Shown piece by piece: positions 24,722 to 34,800 of a stretch of 64,000 bases of DNA (position 1 is its first letter; the number at the start of each line of letters is the position of its first letter). The stretch comes from Sarcocystis neurona. Taxonomy: Eukaryota > Apicomplexa > Conoidasida > Eucoccidiorida > Sarcocystidae. Under the pieces are notes generated by a model. The model searched no databases, was not told the DNA's origin, and saw nothing but the letters and a program-made list of their open reading frames with translations. Made by a program: the position numbers and the translations under genes. The stretch covers positions 742,888-806,887 of the forward strand of contig KL647296.1 of assembly GCA_000727475.1 (NCBI GenBank). The letters run 5' to 3'.

Positions 24722-24910
24722 TTTTCTACGCAGGACGTTGTGTTTATGAGGGCCATGTGTCGTGTCGTCAGTACGTGCCACTTCTGCATCATCTACGCAG
24801 GACATTGTGTTCATTAAGCACATGTGTCGTCTCCTCGGTACCTGCTGTACTTGTTTCTTAAGCACATATGTCGTCTCCTCAGTATCTTCTGTACTATACG
24901 TGCACCATGC
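24722..24910. repeat. Degenerate tandem repeat of about 65 bp, 2.5-3 copies
   Basis: Units start tctacgcaggacgttgtgtt (24725) and tctacgcaggacattgtgtt (24791), with a third partial copy from about 24858 (taagcacatatgtcgtctcc). Copies differ at about one base in six, so the duplication is old. Confidence 0.75.
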
Positions 24911-26884
24911 ATCATACTTGGGTGCTAAACTTCCGCACGGGTTTCCCAATTTGGAGTTTCAAAGGACGTCCTTCGGGTATCTATGCGACATCACATGTAC
25001 AGTTCCACTCGGTAGTTCCATACGCGCTCAACTGCGCATACCGTATACCGCAAGCGAACACACACACGTAAGCGTAGTCTCGATCGACCCTTATTAGGTG
25101 TGTGGTTTAGATACGATGCCTGCGAAGATGGAGCTACATATAAGCACGTTCGTCACTTGCTGTAGTCACAGAGATGCTACGTTTTGGGTATATCTGTTAC
25201 ACAGTTGACGGATACAGAGAAACAAACCTTTCTCTCGCTACCAAACAGAGCTCTGTATCGGTGACTACAACTCCATATATTCAAATACGAATCTTTGTTC
25301 CCCTACAGATATTTCTGTATACAGCATACATTCACAGGTAAAGAGGCGTGTAGCGACGTGTACACCAGTCACGTCTGTGTGAAGGCGGGGCACGTTGTGA
25401 GAAAAAACATCTTCGTCTTCTTGACAATTCCAGTTGTCTCTTTGCCGTATAATCCGGAACACGGCAACTGCTCACTTTTACCTGGGATCATGTGTGTCCA
25501 GGCGCAGAGAGAAAGACGTTACAAAAAGCAGAGAAGAAAACATCGACCAAAGAGAATGCACAGCAGTACTTGCGAATATGCACATACTCTGTAGCGTGGT
25601 GTGTGCATATAATACGCAGATTGACTGTGGGTCACGAAAGTTATACATGTGTGAATATTCATAGATACATACGTACATGCGTAGGTCCAAGAACATGTTG
25701 GCAGATATATGCGTGGGTCACTCCTGTGATGTAACTCGAGGAAACACATCACATCAGAACGACAAAGATGGAATACTTATGCACGTATGTATCCACACGA
25801 ATGTTCACACATGGGTCAACAAAGGGTAGAGAAGCAGATGCGCGTGCCTATGCAAAGACATTACTACTGTTACTACCACTACTTCTGCTACTGCAGGAAG
25901 AAAGATACAGAGAACCGTTCATGATGTGTATGCCTGTGTTTGTCCGTCCCGTCAACGCATATTCAGCAAATGTGCAATTATACAAGAAGAGGTACCCATA
26001 CTTACGCATTAGAGGACGGCAGGAGTCTCTACAACGAAGCTTACACGTGAGCTACGTGTATGTTTACATTGCTCGATGTGATACGCGACACTACCAGCGG
26101 GTGTAGATCTGTGCGTGTGTCCCAGGACATACAGTCCGGGATACACGTGCATCCATTTATTGAGACAGGGGAACTTCTATAAAGACCTACGCACCGTTTC
26201 TCCCGTTTAACAAATGTTTAATTACGTGCAGTTTGGTTCTCTTCACCTTCTCTTTTTCTATCTCTCTCCCTATATAAATATGTATACCGCTTAGGAAATT
26301 ATCCACCTACCAGCAACGTCACACACGTTGCAACGCATTTAGACCGTGCTTCTTGAGAGTTTGACAGTCAAAAAGTGAATCAGGCTCTCTGCGCTTTCTT
26401 ATCCTCTGCCGCAGCAGTGCGCCCCCGCTTTCAGTCCACCACTTGACGGCTAACGATTTACGCACGAGAAAAAATAAATACATCAGCCGTGCGACGCACC
26501 GCTTTCCCCAAAAGAAGCCGTGTGTGAGCACGACGTACCGCTCACTATATCGCTATATCAAGATCCATAAGTACAGAGTCATATACGATTATATTGCGTG
26601 CCATTCACTATATCTCTACTGCAAATCTCTAGGTACAGAGTTATACACGTAACACATACTCATACATTTTTTGTATTGCGTCGCAGGCGGAACAAAGGAT
26701 CTCGTCTACGGGCGTGATGCACGTCCTGAAATGTGTGTGTGGGGTAGCTTCCTACACAGGTGCATATAGTCAACTACGTGTATGCATCAAGATGTATTTA
26801 CTAACACATAGGTATACATTTTACACATACACATGTGACATCCCATACATCTCCACAAAGTACGCACGAATATGTGCGTGTTTC

Positions 26885-27215
26885 ACAGGTACGTACATAT
26901 ATATATATATATATATATGTACGGATATACGAATTATACGTATACACATAAGGTATAGACGCTGTACGTTTACCGAATAAATATGTCCGCGTCCCATTCA
27001 TATGTACATATATCTATATATATGTATATTATAGAAGTGTACGAATCTACGCGTTGTGTGTATTTTTCTAGATAAGGCGTATATAGGTGTGTGTGGAATG
27101 AAAATGTGCGTGTTCCGCTTATATGTATACATATATATATGCAGATATGCACGAATATACGGATTATATACATTTACATAAGGTATACCAGTGTATATTT
27201 GTATGGTGCTCACAA
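26885..27215. repeat. Three-copy degenerate repeat of about 120 bp
   Basis: Copies share a (TA)n run, then GTACGAATATACG-like, then ATAAGGTATA-like, then a GTGTTCCGCTTATATG/GTCCCATTCATATG segment. The order of these words is kept in the first two copies and partly in the third. It is non-coding and lies in the repeat-poor segment. Confidence 0.6.
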
Positions 27216-28014
27216 ACTAATGCATATACGCAAATGTCGATATGGAACTGTTTTCTTTTAGTATTACCGTCGAATTATTGGTGAACATACGCCCGCGCAG
27301 AGGAAAAGAATTACGCCTGCATGCGTGCAGACGCAGACACAGCGAGAGACTCCATAGAAAATATTTCTGTTCAACCGTCTTCGATTGAGACGTGAACCCA
27401 GGACGCTACCGTGCAAGAACGACAACGGAATATATTTGTCTACACATTTCACCGCAGCTCCTATAGAACGCCTCTGCACCGGGCATTACATATATACATA
27501 TATGTGGGGGATATATGTGGGGGATATATATGAGATCAGAATATATGTGTAGGCGGATCCTGTATGTAGAATTCACACAAATTTATCACGTACGTTACAG
27601 GAAGGAGATTGTTCGAACACAGGTGCACACAGACACATGAGGAAGTAGATGTAGACGTAAAATTTAAATGTCAACGTGTGTGGGCCCACTACTGCAAACA
27701 AAAGAGACGTGGACAGTGGAGAGCGCCAAGTAGGACACACTGTGATGCAGGGACGAGCCACGTATTTTAGGTACGTGTTCTGTGTAAGTTATACGTAGGG
27801 GAGGAAGGTTGTTGTGACAGAAGGAAACATACGTATATGAATTCGAACAGAGACAGACATGTGAAAACTGCCTACATGCGGAGTAGCGGACTCTTCGTTG
27901 CATAATCACATCGTAGGTGTGATAGAATGATGGGAAGATCGCTAGACTGGAAACGTTATACACAGAGAGGGCAATATTGACGCAGATAACCTATGTAAGA
28001 GAAGACTGCTAAAA

Positions 28015-28415
28015 GGATGGCTATTATATAGGAGAGTTTACGCAGAGAGAGAGAGAGAGAGAAAGATTGACATGTATATTCTATGTAGGGATAGATCGGT
28101 ATTATATTGCGGCGTTTGGGGACGGAGACACAGATGTTGGTATTCTACGTACGGATAGACGGCTACTATGATGGAGAGTTTAAGTACAGAGGGAAAAATA
28201 TGGGTATAAATATTCTATGTGCGGATAAATAGCAATGATGCTGGAGAGTTCCTAGGTACAGAAAGAACGGGAAAAGTGGATATCTACGTTCCACGTAGAA
28301 AATGGTCGCCATTGTGTTGGAGCGTTTGAGCGCAGAGTGAGACAGACTGATATGATTATTCTAAATCTCGGGGAGAATCGCCATTATTTCGGAAACTTTA
28401 GGTACAGAAATGTAA
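28015..28415. repeat. Degenerate minisatellite, about six units of 64-76 bp
   Basis: Each unit follows GGATAGAYGGCTATTAT, GGAGAGTTTA, RGTACAGAGRGA, then TATTCTAYGTA. Units begin at about 28015, 28088, 28152, 28222, 28298 and 28370. Divergence between units is high, yet the order and spacing of the words are constant. Confidence 0.8.
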
Positions 28416-28893
28416 GTACTGAGACAGAATCTTCCGTCGGATGTCGGTAGCAGGTAGCTGCTGCGAGAGTACGGAGGCGGCATCGGTGCTCACTCCCGCG
28501 CACCCGCCGCGCCAGTGGTGTGCATGCATTTGTTTACTTCCGTTCTTTACCGTTTCGTTAATTTCCTTTTGAATTTCCTCCCGGTACTTTGTGTTCATGC
28601 GCCTGGTTTCATCAGTGGCAGCGGCCACTTATCGTATCGCTCCTGGTACGAGGCGTAGCAGGCTTGAAATAAGACGCAAGCGAGCGACTGCCACCCGGAA
28701 TAGAAGTGTCCTTTTTTCTTCCCCTTTTTGTCTCTCGGGCATTTTTAGTCGTCTGACACTTTATTCTCTTCCCGCGTGTAGAACTACCGACTAGTTGTGG
28801 CAGTGCATTGAAGCGTGTAATGTTATACCTTGCTACTTCTGCCGTCGTGAGTGATTTTCCTCCCGCGCGCACGGGATTTCTCAGTTCACCCAT
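28398..28893 (-). CDS. Candidate small gene, two overlapping minus frames
   Basis: An ATG at 28893 opens 93 codons (MGELRNPVRAGGKSLTTAEV…) with mixed, non-repeat composition. A second minus frame ending at 28398 contains RRMNTKYREEIQKEINETVK, strongly charged and helix-like, then HHWRGG and a stop. The two could be joined by a splice around 28640-28660 (ACCAG acceptor-like site), but I could not fix a donor. No family is recognised. The lack of triplet bias makes these better than the typical shadow frames nearby. Confidence 0.3.
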
Positions 28894-29726
28894 CTTTCGC
28901 CCACCTCCTCGACAATCTTCCGCTTTTCCTTAGTCCTTTTCTGCTGCAGACGCCTTTCTGTTGCTGCTGCGTCTTGGGGCCAGCCGCTGAAACTACTGGA
29001 AGATTGTGTGCAGTAGTACATGCACGGAGAACGGCAGTGAGAAAACAAGGATATTTCTAGCGGTGGCGGCTGGGGCAACAGCAGCAGGAGCAACCGAGTC
29101 AATGTGGCTGGTTGCAGAACTAGGAGAAACCAAAAGCGTGAAGGAAGCTTCCCCTCGAGCACTTATTTGTTGGACCTCTGGCTATCCCCCCACTTCTTTT
29201 GTGAAGAAAAGACCAGCCCTGTACTTCACCGGTTTTCCTATCCTTCGTTTTCTCAATCTTCTAGCTCCCTAGTCTTCTTTGTCTTCCCTCCTACTCTTCT
29301 TCCTGTATTTTTCCCCTTTTTCCTACCTTTATAAACTCCGTAGTCTTCTTGTCCTCCTTTCGCGTCGAAATATCCGTCTTTCTCTTTCCTTTAAACTTGT
29401 CTGCTTTTCCACTGCTTTCTCAAAACAAAGGACAAGGTTGTTGCACCCCTGCCACTGCGCTTGCAACACACCGCGCTGCTGCTTCTGGTAGGGTGAGAGC
29501 TACTGCTCGTGCCGCTTTTCTTGCTGCTGGTGCTGCTCTGCCTTTCCCTGTTTCTGCTGCTGCTTGCGGTGCGCCGCCTGTACTCGCTGCGTCTGCTGCT
29601 GCTGCAGCAGCTGCTCCTGCTTGCTGTCCCTGTGTAGACGGGCCGTCGCGACTCGCGGGTGCTTGTTCATTGCAGTGTTTCCCGCGGAGGGGTGCGCCTT
29701 GTACAGAAAGACGTTTTTAGCGAAGA
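28894..29726. other. Pyrimidine-rich then CTG-rich stretch
   Basis: From 29170 to 29410 the plus strand is a long CTTT/CTTCC pyrimidine run; from 29460 to 29640 it is CTG-rich. This looks like the 3' part of a plus-strand intron feeding the exon candidate at 29780, but both strands are open in the CTG block. Confidence 0.4.
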
Positions 29727-30110
29727 GTGGAGAAAAGAAGGCAAGAACTAAGTGCTCTTGACTCTTGTTTTCTCTTCAGAAAGGAAACCTTCTGCAGGAC
29801 TTCTTCTGCGCGCGGCAAACGAGTTTTACTGCGCGACACAGGTGAACAACGTGCCGCAGAGGTTCGGGCGAGAAGAAGAGAGCCGGGCAGGACGCAACAG
29901 CAGCAGAGAAGTGATGGCGAGGCACCGCAGCTGCAGCAGCAGGAGTCAGACCGGCAGCAGAGATACAGCAGCAGCGGGGAAGAGGAAATGCCGGATGCGG
30001 CAGTAGCTATTGCGATGCATTACCCCGGGGCAGTTCACACCGCACAGCAGCAAAAGCCATCGCAGCAGCAGCAGCACGGCGGTAGCAGACGAGCAGCAGC
30101 ACACGACTAA
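29727..30110 (+). CDS. Candidate Gln/Arg-rich ORF of unknown function
   Basis: An open frame of 127 codons lies downstream of a TTTTCTCTTCAG acceptor at 29779. From the acceptor on it encodes KETFCRTSSARGKRVLL, then RRREPGRTQQQQRSDGEAPQ and a Gln-rich end. A different frame across the same acceptor would end at an ACACAG|GTGAAC donor (29841) and encode GNLLQDFFCARQTSF. Which frame is used cannot be settled by eye, and CAG repeats account for much of the Gln content. Confidence 0.25.
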   Translation: MEKRRQELSALDSCFLFRKETFCRTSSARGKRVLLRDTGEQRAAEVRARRREPGRTQQQQRSDGEAPQLQQQESDRQQRYSSSGEEEMPDAAVAIAMHYPGAVHTAQQQKPSQQQQHGGSRRAAAHD

Positions 30111-30339
30111 CAACAGTTACAACACCAGGAGCAGCACCAGCAGCAGCAGCAGCGTCTCGAACAGGATCACTTTCGTGGGGCTCAGAGGCAGCCCCAGGAC
30201 CTCGCCGCTTTTCGTTTTTCTCCACAAGCCCGTGGATCACCCTGTACAACAGACATCTACATGCTTACGTAGAAGAAGAAAGACAGAGAGAGGGGCGTCT
30301 GTAGAGCGACGTAGTAGTTACTCATAAATGTAAAATCAA

Positions 30340-31560
30340 AGAAAGACGAATATGTCAATAGTACGTCTCTAGATTTGCTTGCTTTCTACACAAGTATATA
30401 TATTGATATATACAAGTACGTCCATACGTATGTATGTGCACGTAGAAAATGTATGTATATATATATACATATATGTATACACATATTTAAGTGGATAGCT
30501 GAATGTAAGGAAGTTTATCTATATACACGTATGTAAAAGTTCACATATATGTATATGTAGGTGGGTATTCCACAGATGAACTGAAGATATACGTACGGCA
30601 GTGTCAAGTTGCTGTTCTGTTGAAAAGAGGCGTGGGACGTTTGTCCTGGGCAGAAACCGCACCAAACGCCGTAGCAGGAGAAGCAGCAGGAGCACAGCAG
30701 CGTCTCAACCAGCAGCCATCTGACAGCAGCCTCAGCCACAGCAGCAGCAGCCTCAGCCACAGCAGGAGCAGCCTCAGCCACAGCAGGAGCAGCAGCGGTA
30801 GCAACTGCCAAGTCCATTGTGCGTCCACAAACTATCGGCTGCACGTAACAGAATTACAAGTGCATGAATATATATGCAGATACTTTTCCACGAAAAGTAT
30901 GGCTAAACTTTGTTCATGTGTACATACACATATATATATATATATACACGTGTACAATAATGCTTTACACGCATGTACATGCATATACCTATAGATACAC
31001 ATGCATATATATATATATATGTATAGTCTATATATATATGTACAGGTAATGCACATGTATATATATGTATGTATGTATCAATGTGTGTATGTGTATAGGT
31101 GTGTGTAGGTGTTCCTGCGGTTTGTGTGCATATTTGCATGTATATATTTATACATATATGTGTATGCGTCCGGATCAATATAATTACCTCCACATATATA
31201 ACCTACACGTATATATATGTATGTGTATGTGTGTAGGTATGTGTAGATGCCCGTACGGGTATTGTGGATACACTCGTGAGGCAATTTCTTGCGGGAGAGC
31301 TCGAAGACGATATCACAAGCTTCTATCTTTTCCATATATGTTTAGACGTGCGTACTACTACTTCTACATAGTTACACTGACACAAGCACCCGTCTACATA
31401 TATATATATGTATATATGTAATGTATGAATCTCTGTGTGTGTTTCATCCCACATGTGTATGTATATATATGTGTAATTGCTGACTTTTGTTGACTGTATG
31501 GAGTGAGCAAGAGAGAGAAAGGGAGAGAAGAAGAAGAGAGTTTGTTGGCATGCGGAGTGG
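30340..31560. other. Microsatellite-rich intergenic stretch
   Basis: (TA)n/TACA runs at about 30400-30560 and 30860-31250. Includes the 24-bp repeat at 30730-30790. No coding support. Confidence 0.5.
30718..30800. repeat. 24-bp repeat, three to four copies
   Basis: AGCCTCAGCCACAGCAGGAGC-like units follow each other at constant spacing. Translated on the plus strand this is a Ser-Leu-Ser-His-Ser-(Arg/Ser)-Ser-Ser period, inside an open frame (30620-30994) with no other sign of coding. Confidence 0.75.
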
Positions 31561-31603
31561 CTCGGTAGGAGCCGTGTTCATTGCTTTCCATGCAAGTTCA
31601 ACG

Positions 31604-31640
31604 AGGTGTACAGACACCTGAGCAGTGTACAGACACCTGA
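31604..31640. repeat. 18-bp direct repeat GTGTACAGACACCTGAGC
   Basis: Two exact copies, 31606-31623 and 31625-31642, are almost adjacent. Each holds the imperfect palindrome GGTGTACAGACACC or AGTGTACAGACACC, a relative of the dispersed GGTGTACGTACACC element. It lies about 210 bp upstream of the inferred ERH start codon. Confidence 0.8.
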
Positions 31641-31854
31641 GCGGAGTGAGGTCGACTTGTGAAATGTTTCTCTGTGTGGGATTGTTTGTAGGTGTGTTTT
31701 TCTGTGGTGCTTCAGGAAACAGCGCGCTTTTCTTTCTCCTCTTCTGGTTCGCTTCTTGTCCCTCTGCCTCCGGTCCTTCCCTTCTTTCTTTTACAAGGAG
31801 ATATATCGTCTTTGCATGCGCTCCCTTTTCTCCTCACCGTTTAGCGTCACCAGA

Positions 31855-34800
31855 ATGGTGAGAACAAGAGTCAACAGCGGGGTCATGGAAGGCGCAAGGA
31901 CAGCAGCATATACAGAAGCAGTGCTGCCAGCAGCAACAACACACACAAAGGGAAGCGGGCAGCAGGCTTGCGCGAGGGTAAAAAGCAACCGCAGGAGCAG
32001 TAGCAGCAGCAGATGCAGTCGCAGCAACAGTATCCGCAGGTGTACTGACAACAGCAGCAGCAGTGTTCGCAGGTGTAGTGACAACAGCAGCAGCAGCAGT
32101 ATCTGCAGGTGTAGTGACAGCAGCAACAGCATTCGCAGGTGCAGTGGCGGCACCAGTGTCGGAACGGCAGCAGCAGCAGCAGCAACAGGAGTAGGGAGAA
32201 GCCACTGTCGTCGCAGGAGCAGCGGCGGCCCTCGCAGCAGCAGCGACAGCCCCACAAGGTAGAAACGTTGCACCCAAAGCAGCAACAGCAGCCGCAGCAG
32301 CTGCGCTGGCAATTCGAACGACAGCAGCACAGGCCAGCAGCGAAGGAGCATACAGCAGGAGGTGCAGCCTGTGTGTCGCTGCAGCAGCGACAGCGGAGCG
32401 ACTGACGCAGCAGCAGCAGAAGAGAGGGGGAAAGTAGGAGCGGCAGGTGCAGTTCAGGCAGCAGCAGAGCAGCCGGGAGAGAAGCGGGGAACAGCAGGAG
32501 CACCGCCGCATGCAAGTGAAGCAGCAGCAACAACAGCAGCACGCATTTGGACGCAGCTGCAGCAGGAAGCGGAAGTGGTGCAGCCGCGTGAGGCACAGCA
32601 GCGAATAGAAGCGAAGCAGCAGGAGCGGCAGCAGCAGCACATCAAAGTGAGAGCGGGGAATGGCAGCAGAGCAACGGCAACAGCGACACGAGAAGAAAGT
32701 AGAACCCGCACATATACCGGCAACAGAGGACCACCAGCAGCACGGGCGACAATATAACATGAGCAGCGGAACGTCGCTATGACATCGTCAAAGCAACAAC
32801 CGTAGTCGAGCAGCAAGAAACGCAGAAAAACCAGCACTGGCAGAGCAAATAGAGTAGCAGAACAGCCGCAACAGCAGCAGCACAACAGCGTCAACAGCGG
32901 AACAGCAGTGGCAACAGCAGAACAGCAGGAGCAGCAGTGCAGCGGCAGGAGCAGGAAAAGAGCAACTGCAGCAGAGGAGCGTGAGCAGCAGTTGATGACT
33001 AGGAGGTGTATGACGTGTTTACTCCTGAGTGTTTGTAAAAGTGATGCGCCGCAGTGTCGAGTCCTCGGTGCGCGGCTGCGGCTGCGTGTGCTACTTCTCT
33101 TTAGTGGTGGGCAGGCGTGGCTTCTTTTTTTTTTGCTGCTGTCACTTTCTCTTTCGCATGCGTTCCCAGCGGCTCTTTTCCCCGCTGCTCCCGGAAGGGC
33201 GTGGAAATTCTGTTAGCGCGTGGCGTGTGGCGGCTGCCGTTGCTGCATCGGTGTTGCTGCTGCGTCTCGACGGCGGCGGCTGCTGCAGAGAACGATGGCT
33301 TCAGCTGCAGTTGCTGCTGCTATTGGTGACGGGCATTTCCGCTGTCGCTTTCGTTGCCGGTGCTTTCGGTTCCTGCTGCCGCTTGTGAAGTTATGCCGCG
33401 GAAGGCGGACGCTGTGTCTCACTTTTGCTGCGCTGCCGCGAGTGTTGCTGCAGTCCCGCATCCGCTGCAGTGGCTGCCTTTGGACCGAGCCCCCGTCTTG
33501 TGCTACTGCTGTTGCTGGTGCTACTGCTGCTCCTGGTGGTGCTGCTGCTGCTGCCGCGTGTGTCGAGTAGTCCTCGTGAGTGGAGTCTCCCTCCGGCGCC
33601 TGCTGCTGCCGTTGCTGCTGCTTTTGATCAATCAGGCTCCTTGGGACTGCGCCGGCGCCGGTGTTTTTTCCTGTTTTCCCGTCTCGTTTGCTGCTGAGGG
33701 ATGGTGTTGCTGCCTCGTTCGGTGTCACGTCTCTTTTGCTACAGCAGCTGCTGGGTTGCGGCTGCTGTTGTGTAGCTCCCTGCTATTTTCTCTTTTAACG
33801 TGCGCATCTGTGTTTTGTGGAGAGTTGACTACTGGCCGCTGCACTGCCTTCTACAAATTTTCCTCTTCGTTCTTCGCTGCCACGTGGATATTTATCTCCT
33901 CGTGTATGTTAAGCACGCGTGCACTTTGTCTGCGTAGGTTAGGTGGGTACGCGTAGGTTTTGCTTCGTTCCTTTTATTGAAGAGGCACAGGCACACAGTC
34001 CTGCAACAGCAGTCCCCTCATGGGTGCTGCTGCTGCTGCTCTTGCTGCAGATCTCGCCTTCCTCGTGGCTTCCTGTCTTTGGGGCAGCAGAGAAGTACCA
34101 CTTTTCATCTCAGCATTTCCGTCTTGCTTTTCACCTGACGTTCGCATCTCTGGCTTTCCCCTGTCTTCTTCGCCGTTCTTGCGTCTCCCCTTTGTCATCC
34201 TTTCTTTCTGCTCTCGACTTTTTCTTGCCGACCTAACTCACCCCATATGCATGTGTACATATTACTAAGTGTGCGGAAATGTATACAGAATGCAGGCGTC
34301 TACACATATATATATATATATTAGCATGTGTGTACATATATATATATGTACGTATACATTTTTAGAAAGCCTTTCATCCACGTTTTCCATCCGTTACGCA
34401 CATATACATATGTATATACGTATGTGTACTGGCATGGACACCGAGATATGTACAGAACTTGTGCCTGTGCAAGTATATATGTATGTGTGAACGCATACTA
34501 TGCGTATGTAGGTATGTCTTTTTCGAGCTGTCTTATTTTTCCGTTTTCCCCGTTTTTCTTGATTTCTTCGTGGAGAGTGGGGCACCCCCCTGAGTCGTGC
34601 GCGCGTGCCTCGTGACTCCGCCCTCTTCTTTGCTTGGTCCTCTCTGTTTCGGCGCGCAGTCGTTTCTCTCGTCTGGGTCACCCCACCGCGTCTTCTGCGA
34701 TTGTGTGGCGCTCACACGTCTCTTCTCTGTTTCGCTCGCGGTCTGCGTGAATACCTGCGTGTCTGTGTCTGTAGTTTGTGTCTCGATTGTATCGCGCTGT

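Larger units (their letters stand above)
20992..28014. other. 7-kb repeat-poor, gene-poor segment
   Basis: It begins with UBC12 upstream sequence and then becomes plain unique sequence of lower GC, nearly free of CAG/CTG tracts. Short open frames occur on both strands but none reaches 200 codons or shows a domain or a convincing splice pair. Only scattered (TA)n runs and two degenerate tandem repeats (separate entries) stand out. No RNA gene was recognised by eye. Confidence 0.55.

Noticed and set aside
28015..28415. CRISPR-like or regular repeat-spacer pattern
   Set aside because: The units diverge along their full length and no constant repeat alternates with unique spacers.
31834..32760. 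308-codon minus frame opposite ERH intron 1
   Set aside because: Pure product of CAG repeats on the plus strand (Cys/Leu/Ala/Val runs), inside the intron of ERH.
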